Below the pieces are notes generated by a model. That model was given only the letters and a program-made list of their open reading frames with translations, did not search any database and was not told the origin of the DNA. From positions 1,364,001-1,428,000 of the forward strand of contig NZ_CP034449.1 in assembly GCF_003952425.1 (NCBI RefSeq): 64,000 bases of DNA, read 5' to 3'. Numbering within the stretch: the stretch's first letter is position 1; each line of letters opens with the position of its first letter. This DNA is from Mesorhizobium sp. M2A.F.Ca.ET.046.03.2.1. GTDB taxonomy: Bacteria > Pseudomonadota > Alphaproteobacteria > Rhizobiales > Rhizobiaceae. Shown one piece after another: positions 16,008 through 26,508 of this stretch. A program made the translations under genes and the position numbers.

Positions 16008-16712
16008 TCAGCCGTCCAGCTTCTCGAGCGAGTAGCCGGACGACCTCACGGTACGGATGACGATATCGGTCGAGGCCGTCTCCAGCGCCCTTCTGAGCCG
16101 ACTGATGTGGACATCGACTGTGCGTTCACCGACATGGATATTGGCCGGCCAGGCCGCGCCGATCATCTCGTCCCGGCTGAAGACCTTGCCGGGAGTCTCG
16201 AGCAAATGCCGCAGCAAGTTGAACTCGATCGGTCCGAGATGAATGTCATGGCCATTGCCGCAAACCCGGCGGGCATCGAGATTCATCGTAACGTTGCCAA
16301 AAGAGAGCCAGCTGCCGTTTTCAACCTCGTTTGAACCCGGCTTCGCCAACCCCAGCTTCGACCGCAAACAGTCGAGCAACTTGGCCGGGGCCATTGGTCG
16401 CACAAAGCTCTCGTCAATGCCGGCTTTCAACAGATCGAGGTGCTGGTTCTCGGCACCGGGCGCGATCAAGGCAATAACGGGCAGGCCGACGGTCCGGGGC
16501 TCCCGTTTGAGCCGGGCGCAGATTGCGGACCCGGTAAGGCTCGTTGGACCGCAGTCCAGCACGACCGCCTGGACCTCCCGTTCGTCGGCCTTTGCAAGTG
16601 CCTCCTTGGCGCCGCCGGCCGGCTCACTGACGAAGCCGTCCACCTCCAGTATGTGGCTGAGGAACAGGTAGAACTCTGCATCTAGCGAACAGATCAGGAC
16701 GCGTGGCTTCAT
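16008..16712 (-). CDS. OmpR/PhoB-type response regulator with an atypical receiver
   Basis: From the ATG at 16712 (MKPRVLICSL) the protein has 234 residues: a receiver domain (1-120) and a C-terminal winged helix (about 138-234) with FNLLRHLLETPGKVFSRDEM and ERTVDVHISRLRRALE, the PhoB-type recognition region. The putative phospho-acceptor Asp lies in AVVLDCGP. The usual second acidic residue and the Lys near the end of the domain are not seen (SLDAE for VDDE, VRPMAP for a KPF motif), so phosphorylation control is doubtful. A longer frame from 16790 adds 26 codons behind a strong site, GAGCAAGAGGATC, but that leader matches the one of DUF683, so it may be a recombination scar. It follows the DUF269 gene by 24 bases measured from 16790. 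Confidence 0.8.
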   Translation of the reverse strand: MKPRVLICSLDAEFYLFLSHILEVDGFVSEPAGGAKEALAKADEREVQAVVLDCGPTSLTGSAICARLKREPRTVGLPVIALIAPGAENQHLDLLKAGIDESFVRPMAPAKLLDCLRSKLGLAKPGSNEVENGSWLSFGNVTMNLDARRVCGNGHDIHLGPIEFNLLRHLLETPGKVFSRDEMIGAAWPANIHVGERTVDVHISRLRRALETASTDIVIRTVRSSGYSLEKLDG

Positions 16713-16814
16713 CAGCGCTACCCCGAGAACCAAATTGGCCTCGAACGCCTCGGCTTCGGCTGGCCGTCGCGGCTCCTCAAGGCCTGACATGATCCTCTTG
16801 CTCGAAAATCTGCT

Positions 16815-17294
16815 TCATGCCCGTGCCACCTCGGGATAGGCGTCGATGGCTGCGATCGCATCGTCGACCAGTTTCGTACCGGCCGCGGCGAGTTTGCAGA
16901 ACGTCTCGAAGCCGAACCGATGGACGTCGCGCAGCGTCTTGGACAGAACGACCAGCCGCCCGGCGGTGAAAAGCACGCGCCCGAAGCCCTCATGGCTCAT
17001 TTCGATCATCGGCGATGCCATCAGGCTGGAGCGCTCCTCGATCGCAAGGGCGACGGCAGTGTAAAACTTGTCGAGTCTCCACAGCACGTCCGGATCGGGA
17101 TCGCCAATGATTGGAATCGCACGGCGCTGTTCCTTGCTGACTATGAAGTCGGCCAGCAGCTCGGCGTCCACTTTACCGTCCCAGGATCCGTGGGAATCCT
17201 GAGCACGGATCAGTCGCACGAGGCATTTGACGAACGGGCTGGCAAGGGCCGCCTCGTCGTCGTTGACAGCAGGGCTGATCGCGACTTCAAACAT
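16815..17294 (-). CDS. NifX-associated protein (DUF269)
   Basis: The 159-residue protein starts at the ATG at 17294 (GGAAAGAGCAAA upstream) and contains the family segments [36 protein letters not shown] and [13 protein letters not shown]. The family is found next to nifX in diazotrophs and is presumed to assist cofactor maturation; its biochemistry is unsettled. It follows nifX by 17 bases. It is the only intact copy of three in the window; decayed relatives lie at 5127-5510 and 36392-36505. Confidence 0.88.
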   Translation of the reverse strand: MFEVAISPAVNDDEAALASPFVKCLVRLIRAQDSHGSWDGKVDAELLADFIVSKEQRRAIPIIGDPDPDVLWRLDKFYTAVALAIEERSSLMASPMIEMSHEGFGRVLFTAGRLVVLSKTLRDVHRFGFETFCKLAAAGTKLVDDAIAAIDAYPEVARA

Positions 17295-17311
17295 TTTGCT
17301 CTTTCCTCGTT

Positions 17312-17809
17312 TCAGTCCTCGTCCTCGAAGGAGGGTTTCTTTTCGGCGACACCAGCGTCGGCCAGCACCTTGCGCAGCCAGGGCGGAGGACATGTCCTCA
17401 GCATCATCTGCGTGCGCAACAGCACTTCTTGGATCGTTTGTGGCTGCGGCACCTTGATCGGATGGATTTTGGCAGAAACAACCTTGGCTGCCGAAGGCCC
17501 GCCGATGGCCAGACAAAACAGCAGATGGCAGCCCTTCAGCGCCTCCACCTTCGGCGTGATGCGGTCATCGCCCTCGGTCCGACGCTTCCCGCTCTCATCG
17601 GAAACGTCATCGAAGGCCACGGCTTCCACGAGATGCCACTCCTCGCGCGTCACGTCGTAGACAGCAAAGCGCCTGGCCGACCCGAAATGGGCATTGAGAT
17701 CCTTCATGTCATGCGTGGCGATTGCTACGCGCAATGCACCTGCTCGTCGTTCAGGCATCGGTACGCGAATCTCGTCAGTGACGAGTGAGAGGCGACGGAC
17801 GGAGCTCAT
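17312..17809 (-). CDS. nifX: NifX, FeMo-cofactor carrier protein
   Basis: The 165-residue protein has the dinitrogenase iron-molybdenum cofactor-binding fold at about residues 25-125 ([19 protein letters not shown] at its start). NifX binds NifB-co or the VK-cluster and passes it along the cofactor assembly route. The chosen ATG at 17809 overlaps the end of nifN by 35 bases, which implies translational coupling. The C-terminal tail is acidic (SFEDED). Confidence 0.92.
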   Translation of the reverse strand: MSSVRRLSLVTDEIRVPMPERRAGALRVAIATHDMKDLNAHFGSARRFAVYDVTREEWHLVEAVAFDDVSDESGKRRTEGDDRITPKVEALKGCHLLFCLAIGGPSAAKVVSAKIHPIKVPQPQTIQEVLLRTQMMLRTCPPPWLRKVLADAGVAEKKPSFEDED

Positions 17810-19157
17810 CTGGCATTTCTCGTTTCCGGAATGGATCAAGCGCCTCAGGCGTCGGCGCGTGCTGATTGGCCTGGAAGATGTTGGCAACCTCGAAGATCAG
17901 GTCGCGGGTCCCCTCATAGAGGATTGTGAGCTTGTGCTGGCTGCCGAGCCGGTCGAAGATCGGGAAGCCGACGCGCATGAGCGGAATGCCAAGGCGTTGC
18001 GAAGCCTGGCGACCGTGGGAGTGAGTAACGAGAAGATCCGCGCCCTCGGCAAGAGCTTCCAAATCGCCGAGATCGCCGATCTGAACCCACTCCGCCGGTA
18101 CCTTTTCCAGAATCTTCGACATATCGGTCGTCGTGACCGCCGCAGCGATTTTGGAGCCCATGCCAGCGAAGAAGGTTGCGAGCTGATAGAGTTGGTCTGG
18201 TTCGGCAGCGATCGCAATTTTCTTGCCTCCGAAATGAAAATGTCCGTCGAGCAAAGCATCCTGCAATTGCGCCCGGCGACGGCGCACCCGGGTCGGCACC
18301 GCCGCGCCCGAAACCGCCGACAGCACCGAGACGAACCGGTCGACAGCCTTCAATCCGGTCAGCGACTGCAACACCACGTAAGGCACGCCGGTCAACCCGT
18401 GCAGCATTTTCGCCGGGTGGCGCATGTGCTCGCCGATGACGATGCATTGCGCGGCTGTGCCAAGCTCGCGGATTTCTTCAACGCTGGTGCCGCCATAGGT
18501 AGTCGTTACCCAGCGGTCAGGGACCGTACCGTCGAGCGAGCCGGAGACGACCGGCAGGATGATCGGCTTGAGGCCAAAACTTTCAACCATGTCACGCAAA
18601 TGCTCGACGTCAGCGACAGTGAGGTTGCATCCGGGCAGGATTGCGATCTTCTTCGGTTGCCTGGTCCGTGCGCCCGACCGTGTAATCCCTTCGATCATCG
18701 CCGCGACAGCCTTGGCCCAGCCTTCTTCGATCGCGCCGTCAAAATCAGGCGTGTTGGCCAGCACGACCTCCGTCCCCGCGAGCTCTTCCACGTGCTTCAG
18801 CTTGACGTTGGCGATATCACTCGCGCAATCTTCGCCACGGGTCTCGACCAGCGCGGTCGTGCAAACTCCTATCAGCTTTGGCTTAGTGCGAATTTTGAGG
18901 TTGAGGATCGCCTCGTCCAGATGGTCCGCTCCGCCGAGTATGGTTGCCACCTCGTCCATCGCCGTTGTCTGCAAGGGGATCGCTTCCTTGAAATGCCGCA
19001 CGAAGAGCACGAGCGCGAAGCTGGTGCAGCCTTGGCTGCCGTGGAACAGGGGCATCGCACCGTCGACTCCAAGAAAAGCGAAGGCGGCACCCAGCGGCTG
19101 TGACGACTTCAGCGGGTTGACCGCCGCTGATTTGGTATTGCGAAGGATGCGGGCCAT
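17775..19157 (-). CDS. nifN: NifN, FeMo-cofactor scaffold subunit
   Basis: The 460-residue protein is the beta-like partner of the NifEN scaffold on which FeMo-cofactor is completed. It carries the family start NPLKSSQPLGAAFAFLGV and the P-cluster-type ligand region HGSQGCTSF, then IGVCTTALVETRGED. The ATG at 19157 has GAGGAAGATCC upstream and lies 10 bases after the nifE stop; a longer frame from 19211 would overlap nifE. It is in the nifHDKENX operon order. Confidence 0.95.
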   Translation of the reverse strand: MARILRNTKSAAVNPLKSSQPLGAAFAFLGVDGAMPLFHGSQGCTSFALVLFVRHFKEAIPLQTTAMDEVATILGGADHLDEAILNLKIRTKPKLIGVCTTALVETRGEDCASDIANVKLKHVEELAGTEVVLANTPDFDGAIEEGWAKAVAAMIEGITRSGARTRQPKKIAILPGCNLTVADVEHLRDMVESFGLKPIILPVVSGSLDGTVPDRWVTTTYGGTSVEEIRELGTAAQCIVIGEHMRHPAKMLHGLTGVPYVVLQSLTGLKAVDRFVSVLSAVSGAAVPTRVRRRRAQLQDALLDGHFHFGGKKIAIAAEPDQLYQLATFFAGMGSKIAAAVTTTDMSKILEKVPAEWVQIGDLGDLEALAEGADLLVTHSHGRQASQRLGIPLMRVGFPIFDRLGSQHKLTILYEGTRDLIFEVANIFQANQHAPTPEALDPFRKREMPDELRPSPLTRH

Positions 19158-19167
19158 CGGATCTTCC

Positions 19168-20658
19168 TCAACGCTCGCCTGAGCGCTGAGCCGTCGCGCC
19201 GGCGAATTCATCGAGAGCGTTCACAGTCCCAGTTCCGTTCTTCGTGCTCGCCAGATCGTCCTTCACGGCAGGCTGGCAATCCCACGGCGCCGGCTCCCGC
19301 ACCTGGCCCCAGATCGGGTTGTGAATGGCGAGGTCGATCTGCCGTACAAGTTCCACCATGCCGTCATAGCCGGCATAAGGATGTTGTCGCTCCTGGTTGA
19401 TATCGAGCCAGGGTGTCTTGGCCTTCAGGGCGATGAATTGCGTGCGCCCGCCCGACAACATGATGTCGGCCTTGCCTTCTGAGAGCATGGCGTAAAGATC
19501 GCGCGCCGCCATCTGCTCGAATACGTGGTTTTCGTCCTTGAGGATGCGTTTGATCCGTTCCTTGTCTTCGACGGTGGATTTCTTGACCGAGGTGCCGACG
19601 ATCTCCATGCCGATCTCCATCAGGGCGTGGACGACTGACCAGGACTTCACACCTCCTGTGTTGAGCAGCACGCGCTTGCCTTGCAGCCGCCGGCGGTAGG
19701 CCTTGAGCTTCTTCCACGCAATCGCCTCCTGCTCAGCAATCAGCGTGTCTGTGCGATCGATAATCTCCGCATCGGCGCCCCTCCTCACCAGCAGCTCAGC
19801 AAGGTTGCGAAGTGCTTCCGACGTATCGGTTATGCCGTAGAAGGAGCCCTCGAAGAACGGGATGTCCCAGCGCTCCTCCATCTTGCGGGCCAGATTGATG
19901 AGTGCGCTCGAGCACACCATCATAGCCGCCCGGGCGCGGTGAGCGGATGCAACGTCGATGTAACGCGCATCGCCCGGAATGCAGGCGCGCACTCGGATGC
20001 CGAGCCGATCAAGCAGCGGCTTCACCAGCCAAAATTCGCCGGAGAGGTTGAATTCGCCGAGGATGTTTATGTCGTAGGGCCCGTCGTCGTCTGGTTCCAC
20101 CGTGCCGATGACATGATCGAGCAGCGCTTCGGCGGCGAGTTTGTTGCCGAGGTTCTTGGAGCCGGCCAAGCCAGGCGCATTGATCGGCACCACGGCCAAG
20201 CCGAATTTTTCGGCCGCGCGTTTGCACACGGCATCAATGTCTTCGCCGATCAGCGCCGTCACGCAAGTCGAATAGACGAAGACTGCCGGCGGCGCATATG
20301 TTTCCTTGATCTGGCGGATCGCTTTGAACAGCTTCCGCTCGCCCTGCCCCATCACGACGTCGAGTTCGGTAAGGTCGGTCGTGAAGCTTGTCCGCCACAG
20401 GGTTGGCCCAGACGAAGCTGCGCCTCTGTTGTCCCAGGAATTGCCCTCACAGGCGAGGGGTGCATGGACCAGGTGCGCAACGTCGGTGATCGGCTGCAGG
20501 ACGATCTTGGCGCCGTCAAAGGCGCAGCCGCCGGCGGCCGCCCCGGGGGTCAGCGGCTTCGAGCAGCCCTCCTTGCGCGCCTTGGCATCCTTGCCGCGGT
20601 TTTTATCGCAGGCGGGCTCGTCGAAAACATCCTGGATCTTGGCACTGAGCGAGGTCAT
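19168..20658 (-). CDS. nifE: NifE, FeMo-cofactor scaffold subunit
   Basis: The 496-residue NifD-like protein has the alpha-type cysteines in GGCAFDGA and LACEGNSWDNRGA, the third in VYSTCVTALIGED, and a Ser/Gly-rich cofactor region near VLLNTGGVKSWSV. It forms the NifEN heterotetramer with NifN. The ATG at 20658 follows CGGAGACTGACGCA. It begins 62 bases after nifK and ends 10 bases before nifN. Confidence 0.95.
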   Translation of the reverse strand: MTSLSAKIQDVFDEPACDKNRGKDAKARKEGCSKPLTPGAAAGGCAFDGAKIVLQPITDVAHLVHAPLACEGNSWDNRGAASSGPTLWRTSFTTDLTELDVVMGQGERKLFKAIRQIKETYAPPAVFVYSTCVTALIGEDIDAVCKRAAEKFGLAVVPINAPGLAGSKNLGNKLAAEALLDHVIGTVEPDDDGPYDINILGEFNLSGEFWLVKPLLDRLGIRVRACIPGDARYIDVASAHRARAAMMVCSSALINLARKMEERWDIPFFEGSFYGITDTSEALRNLAELLVRRGADAEIIDRTDTLIAEQEAIAWKKLKAYRRRLQGKRVLLNTGGVKSWSVVHALMEIGMEIVGTSVKKSTVEDKERIKRILKDENHVFEQMAARDLYAMLSEGKADIMLSGGRTQFIALKAKTPWLDINQERQHPYAGYDGMVELVRQIDLAIHNPIWGQVREPAPWDCQPAVKDDLASTKNGTGTVNALDEFAGATAQRSGER

Positions 20659-20720
20659 TGCGTCAGTCTCCGAAGTCCAATTGGGCGATGGGCGGCCACG
20701 GCAAAAGCCGGCACCGGCTC

Positions 20721-22262
20721 TTAGCGGGTGAGGTCATAGGAATAATCCGTCACGCCAGTCTCGCTCGACTCGCGATCGAGCTTGTCGAATATCTTGTCGA
20801 GGATCGTCGTCAGCACGCGTAAACCGCCCTGGTAGCCCATCAGCGCAAAGCGATGGTGATGGTGTCGGTCGAAGATTGGAAACGTCAGCCGGATCAACGG
20901 CGTGCCGGTATCGCGCTCCAGATACTTGCCATAGGAATTGCCTATCAGCAGGTCGACCGGCTCTGTAAAGAGCAGCGAGCGCATTGCCCAGAGATCTTTG
21001 CCCGCCCAGACCTGGGCATCCTGGCCGAAGGACGAGGAGGCGAGCAGCTCCTTGATCTCGGCTTGCCAGGCACTGGTGCCGTTGGTCGCGAGGCAGTGGG
21101 TCGGCTCGCCACCAGTTTCCATGACAAAGCGGGCCATGGCGTAGACGAAGTCCGGATCGCCGTAGATTGCGTATTTCTTGCCGTGCAGCCATGATTGGCT
21201 GTCCGCCATGGCGTCAACCAGTCGGCCGCGCTCCATCCGGATTGTCTCGGGGATCTCCTTGCCGGAAATGGCTGAGACCTTCATCAGGAACTCGTCGGTC
21301 GCCTGGACACCTAGCGGATAGTGGAAGGATGCCGTCGCTTGCCCGACCTCATTGCAATATTCCAGCGTCTTGCGGGTGTTGTAGTGCTGCAGCGACAGTG
21401 TCGCCTCCGCATTGAGTGCCCCTTTCACGTCTTCGATCTTTGTGCCTCCGTCATACATGCGGTATTCGCCGTCCGACGGCGTGTCGAACTGGTCTGAGGC
21501 GTCCTGAATGAAGGTATAGGTGACAGCCATCAGGTCGAGGAGGCGCTTGAGTTCCCGGTTGTTGCCGACGCAGAATCCGTCGAATCCTGGAATGATGTTG
21601 ATGGCCCCAGCGGCTTGCGCGCGCTCGCTGCCCTTCCAGAAATGCTCCAGCACGCCCTTCACCATGCCGTCATAGCCATCGACATGGCTGCCGACGAAGG
21701 CAGGCGTATGAGCGAAAGGCACGTCGAAGTCGCTCGGGACCGAGCCTTCGTTCTTGGCGTTCTCGATGAAGCTACGCAGGTCGTCGCCGATGACTTCGGC
21801 CATGCAGGTGGTCGAGACGGCGATCATCTTGGGGTCGTAGAGCTTGTAGGTATTGGCGAGCCCGTCGACCATGTTCTTCAGGCCGCCAAACACTGCCGCG
21901 TCCTCGGTCATCGAGGAGGAAACCGCTGACGAAGGCTCCTTGAAATGTCGCGACAGATGCGAGCGGTAGTAGGCAACGCAGCCCTGGCTACCGTGGACGA
22001 AAGACATGGTCCGCTCGAAGCCCGCGGCCGCGAACACCGCGCCGAGCGGCTGGCAGGCCTTGGCGGGGTTTATGACAAGCGCCTCGCGAGCGAGGTTCTT
22101 TTCGCGGTATTCCCAAGTCTTGGTGAATTCGCGTTGGTCGGTGACGATCTGATCAGGGTGCGGACACTCGAAATTCAGTTTCTTCTCGGCAAGCATTTGT
22201 CTGTATTCAGGCTCGCGGAACAGGGGAGCATGGTCGAGAACTTTTTCGGCCGATTGCGGCAT
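20721..22262 (-). CDS. nifK: NifK, nitrogenase MoFe protein beta subunit
   Basis: The 513-residue protein has the P-cluster cysteines in [25 protein letters not shown] and [13 protein letters not shown]. With NifD it makes the MoFe protein that reduces N2. The ATG at 22262 (MPQSAEK) follows AAAAGGTGACCACC and gives the usual rhizobial length; a frame start six codons earlier is less likely. The downstream space to nifE is 62 bases. Confidence 0.96.
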   Translation of the reverse strand: MPQSAEKVLDHAPLFREPEYRQMLAEKKLNFECPHPDQIVTDQREFTKTWEYREKNLAREALVINPAKACQPLGAVFAAAGFERTMSFVHGSQGCVAYYRSHLSRHFKEPSSAVSSSMTEDAAVFGGLKNMVDGLANTYKLYDPKMIAVSTTCMAEVIGDDLRSFIENAKNEGSVPSDFDVPFAHTPAFVGSHVDGYDGMVKGVLEHFWKGSERAQAAGAINIIPGFDGFCVGNNRELKRLLDLMAVTYTFIQDASDQFDTPSDGEYRMYDGGTKIEDVKGALNAEATLSLQHYNTRKTLEYCNEVGQATASFHYPLGVQATDEFLMKVSAISGKEIPETIRMERGRLVDAMADSQSWLHGKKYAIYGDPDFVYAMARFVMETGGEPTHCLATNGTSAWQAEIKELLASSSFGQDAQVWAGKDLWAMRSLLFTEPVDLLIGNSYGKYLERDTGTPLIRLTFPIFDRHHHHRFALMGYQGGLRVLTTILDKIFDKLDRESSETGVTDYSYDLTR

Positions 22263-22359
22263 GGTGGTCACCTTTTCCATCTGGCCGCGCCAAGCGGCAG
22301 CACAGGGACATCAAGACGTTAAAGGGCCTCCCGCGGATCGAGTGCCCCGAGCATTTATC

Positions 22360-22383
22360 GGCCTCCCTGCCTGGCGGGAGGCC
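22360..22383. other. Stem-loop between nifD and nifK
   Basis: GGCCTCCC (22360-22367) pairs perfectly with GGGAGGCC (22376-22383) across an eight-base loop. It lies just after the nifD stop in transcription direction and has no U tract, so it is more likely an RNA processing or stability element than a terminator. Confidence 0.5.
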
Positions 22384-22388
22384 AGTCC

Positions 22389-23894
22389 TCATTCGGCGGC
22401 GACTGCCCTCAGCGGCTCGTCCTTCATCTTCTTCCACGGCGCGCGGTAGAGACCCCAGACAGGGTTGTTGATGGCCAGATCCATGTCGCGGGCGAAAATG
22501 GCGAAGCCGTCATAGCCGTGATACGGGCCGGAATAGTCCCAGGAGTGCATCTGGCGGAACGGGATGCCCATCTTCTGCACCGGGTACTTCTCCTTGATAC
22601 CGGAGCCAACGAGATCAGGGCGGATGCCTTCGATGAACTTCTCCAGTTCAAAACTCGTGACGTCGTCATAGACGAGCGTGCCATTCTTCACGTAATGGCC
22701 GGTGCGCTGATAGTCGTCGTTGTGGGCGAACTCGTAGCCGGTGCCAACGATCACCATACCGAGGTCCTCGTAGGCAGTGATGACGTGACGGGGGCGCAGG
22801 CCGCCGACATAGAGCATCACCGTGCAGCCTTCGAGGCGCGGTCGGTACTTGGCGATGACGGCATCGACCAAGGGCCGGTACTTGGCGATGACCTTTTCGG
22901 TGTTCTCCTCGATTTCCGGGCCGAAATGCTTGGCGATGTTGCGCAGGGAGGCCTCGATCTGGGAGGGGCCGAAGAAATTGTATTCCATCCAGGCGATGCC
23001 GTACTTTTCCTCCATGTGCCGGCAAATGTAGTTCATCGACCGGTAGCAGTGGATCAGGTTGAGCTTGGCCTTGGGCGCGCGTTCTATCTCGGCGAGCGTG
23101 GCGTCGCCCGACCAGTTGCCGACCACACGAAGCCCAATCTCCTCGAGCAGGATTCGCGAAGCCCAGGCATCGCCGCCAATGTTGTAGTCGCCGACGACGT
23201 TGACGTCGTATGGGCCGGACTCGAACTCGACATCCTCCTTGTCGAACACCCAATCGCGGATCGCATCATTTGCAATGTGGTGGCCGAGCGATTGTGAAAC
23301 GCCGCGGAAACCTTCGCAGCGCACCGGTACAATCGTCTTTTCGTGCTCCTTGGCTTTCTTGCGCGACACTGCCTCGATATCGTCCCCGATCAGGCCGATC
23401 GGGCATTCGGACTGCACCGAGATGCCTCCACTGAGCGGAAACAGGTCCTCGATCTCGTCGATGATCTTTTCCAGCTTCTTGTCGCCGCCGAAAACGATGT
23501 CCTTCTCCTGGAAGTCGGAGGTGAACTGCATTGTCACGAACGTGTCGATGCCCGTCGTGCCGACGTAATAGTTGCGGCGTTGCGACCAGGAATATTGCCC
23601 ACAGCCGACCGGCCCGTGCGAGATGTGGACCATATCCTTGACCGGACCCCACACCACGCCCTTGGAGCCGGCATAGGCGCAGCCGCGGATTGTCATCACG
23701 CCCGGAATGGATTTGATGTTCGATTTGACGTCGCATTCGGAAGGGCCCTTGTCCTCCCCTCCGGCCTCGTCCTTGCTCGTTGCGACACTGAGGTGCTTCT
23801 TGCGGCGCTTGGCCGCCTTGTCTGGATATTGGGACAGCACGTCCTCGATAAGCTTCGCATGCAAAGCGCCGTCATTCTCATAGTCGAGGCCCAT
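22389..23894 (-). CDS. nifD: NifD, nitrogenase MoFe protein alpha subunit
   Basis: The 501-residue protein contains the P-cluster cysteine regions [29 protein letters not shown] and [12 protein letters not shown], the FeMo-cofactor cysteine in [12 protein letters not shown] and the cofactor histidine in [18 protein letters not shown]. The ATG at 23894 (MGLDYEND) follows AAAGGGGCAGGTCCC and gives the family length; six more codons upstream are open. No abnormality is seen. Confidence 0.96.
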   Translation of the reverse strand: MGLDYENDGALHAKLIEDVLSQYPDKAAKRRKKHLSVATSKDEAGGEDKGPSECDVKSNIKSIPGVMTIRGCAYAGSKGVVWGPVKDMVHISHGPVGCGQYSWSQRRNYYVGTTGIDTFVTMQFTSDFQEKDIVFGGDKKLEKIIDEIEDLFPLSGGISVQSECPIGLIGDDIEAVSRKKAKEHEKTIVPVRCEGFRGVSQSLGHHIANDAIRDWVFDKEDVEFESGPYDVNVVGDYNIGGDAWASRILLEEIGLRVVGNWSGDATLAEIERAPKAKLNLIHCYRSMNYICRHMEEKYGIAWMEYNFFGPSQIEASLRNIAKHFGPEIEENTEKVIAKYRPLVDAVIAKYRPRLEGCTVMLYVGGLRPRHVITAYEDLGMVIVGTGYEFAHNDDYQRTGHYVKNGTLVYDDVTSFELEKFIEGIRPDLVGSGIKEKYPVQKMGIPFRQMHSWDYSGPYHGYDGFAIFARDMDLAINNPVWGLYRAPWKKMKDEPLRAVAAE

Positions 23895-23924
23895 GGGACC
23901 TGCCCCTTTCAAGGTTCGGGTAAC

Positions 23925-23982
23925 GCCTCGCCAACGAGGCCTTGTTTCGTAGAAAGGGGCGCCAGGTCACGGTCGGCGCCCC
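23925..23982. other. Two stem-loops between nifH and nifD
   Basis: GCCTCG-CCAA-CGAGGC (23925-23940) and GGGGCGCC (23956-23963) pairing with GGCGCCCC (23975-23982) are perfect stems in the 104-base gap. Their position after nifH would suit higher nifH transcript stability relative to nifDK. Confidence 0.5.
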
Positions 23983-23998
23983 CTGTCGGTAGCGGCGG

Positions 23999-24892
<894 letters not shown>

Positions 24893-24946
24893 CTACCCGC
24901 GACTTGAAGTCCGGTCGGCAGATCCCGGCGCCTCGCACCGATCGTC

Positions 24947-25068
24947 TCAAAACTCGTGCCAATTTGGCCAGTTGGATCGAAGAAGAAATTTTATGTTTGC
25001 TTTTCAGCTATTTAACATTTGGGAAAAATATTAAACTGGCTAAATAAACTTGTGTGGCGAACCCGACA
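24947..25068 (-). promoter_or_regulatory. nifHDKENX promoter: NifA site and sigma-54 element
   Basis: The plus strand reads TGTGGCGAACCCGACA at 25053-25068 (TGT-N10-ACA). The minus strand has TGGCACGAGTTTTGA at 24947-24961, 92 bases downstream; its -12 box ends GA rather than GC, a variant shared with the copies at 2704 and 32147. The spacer is AT-rich, as expected for IHF-assisted looping. The whole block is the parent of the dispersed copies. Confidence 0.85.
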
Positions 25069-25107
25069 TAGGCGACAGGAGATGTCGGATTGCGTTACTT
25101 GCGACCG

Positions 25108-25398
25108 CTATTGATCGTTAGGGGAAGACGGCAACCACCCCATCGCCGAGCGACCAGGCGGGCCTTTTCTTAGGCGACGCACCAGTTGTAAAGTCCAGCG
25201 CTGTTGTGTCGGCCAAGCCCCAACCGAACTTTTGGTAAGATTTTTGGCCAATAGGCCGGCATGTCTTAATCTGTCATACCGGCTGACGGCGTGAAATACC
25301 TCTCCTTCAGACAATTTGCCGACGTCAAAGACACAGAGAATGTTTTGGGTCGGATCCACGCATTCATCCGGTATCCGCCACATAAAGTCGGGTCTCAT
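25108..25398 (-). CDS. Hypothetical 96-residue frame behind the phage remnant
   Basis: The frame from the ATG at 25398 begins MRPDFMWRIPDECVDPTQN and is of ordinary composition in its first half, Arg-rich later. It lies between the truncated portal gene and the nifH activator site. I do not recognise it; it may be the 3' end of a gene cut by the phage junction. Confidence 0.3.
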   Translation of the reverse strand: MRPDFMWRIPDECVDPTQNILCVFDVGKLSEGEVFHAVSRYDRLRHAGLLAKNLTKSSVGAWPTQQRWTLQLVRRLRKGPPGRSAMGWLPSSPNDQ

Positions 25399-25403
25399 GG
25401 GGG

Positions 25404-26298
25404 CTAAAGAGGGTTCCTTGGCGGAACGTGGAAGGTCGAGCAGACCACTTCGGCCGTCCATTTCAGTTGCTCGATCAGCTGCGAATCGGTGGCGTTCATC
25501 GCGATCGGCTCGAATTTCAAATCGTCGCCAAGCACGGCAATTTTGCCGGCGTTCTCGCCGCTGTAGTTGGTATCGAACGCGGCCTTGAGACGATCGGCGG
25601 TTTCCTGGCTGATCGACCCGGGTGCGGTCAGAACGCCGCCGGGCCGGCTCCTGTTGCCAAAAAACTGCGTCGAGCTGTCGAGGATGTTCAAACCTTGCGT
25701 TGCCGCCACGCCGGCGGCGTAGATCGGCGACAGCCCGACCAGCGGATGAAACAGGCAGTTGAAGCGGTCGTGGATGATCTCGCTGGCGGGGACCATGATG
25801 TCCTCTTTGATCCCGCTGACATTGTCGGTGCGCAGCTGGTAGAACACTGAGCCGTCATCGGCGACCAGCGACGTCACGCGATCCGGCGCCAGCACGATCT
25901 GCGAGCGAACCACCCTGCTGCCGTCGCGGATTTTCAGGACGTAGACGTTGCCGCGCATCAGCTTGGAGAGAAAGTAATTCTCCCAGTACTGGATGCGGTT
26001 CTGGAAGCCGTTCGGCTTTTTCAGCACAGGCGAAAACGCGGGGCTCTTGGTCTCCGTCCAGATGCCGTTGGCGTCTTGCTCGACCAGCTTGACGCGGAGC
26101 TTGGAATATCCGAGGCGATCAGCGTCATGCAGGCGAAGACGGCGTGATTGGCCAGCACGCTGTTGAACTCCACGACGGTGTTGGTCTGCCAAGCACCCGT
26201 GAAACTTTCCAGTATCCTGTACCACCCCCGCGATTCTCAGACACCGGAACGGGCGGCGCGGCCTTGGTGCGCGAAATGTTGAAGCCGAGTATGTTCAT
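25404..26298 (-). pseudogene. Phage portal protein (HK97 type), frameshifted and truncated
   Basis: The start MNILGFNISRTKAAPP (ATG at 26298) leads, after a one-base shift near 26225, into YRILESFTGAWQTNTVVEFN and, after another near 26105, into SKLRVKLVEQD and the long frame. Typical portal segments are VYVLKIRDGSRVV, VPASEIIHDRFNCLFHPLVG and LSPIYAAGVAATQG. The frame ends abruptly after FHVPP at 25404; portal proteins normally continue well beyond this point. Confidence 0.75.
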
Positions 26299-26508
26299 CA
26301 GGTGTTTGCCCTAGATGCCGCGCGGTACTTCGCTGACCGCCATGCCCGCGTGAGCGAAATATGCAGGGTCAGTGTCGGGCGAAGCCGCGCTATCGTGATA
26401 CAGTTGTATGGTCGGGCTAAGAGCATCGGCCGGGACCGGTATCCCAACCAGCATCAAGGAATGCCAACCATCCCGCGCATCAACAGCCGCTCTTGAGGTC
26501 AGGTAAGG

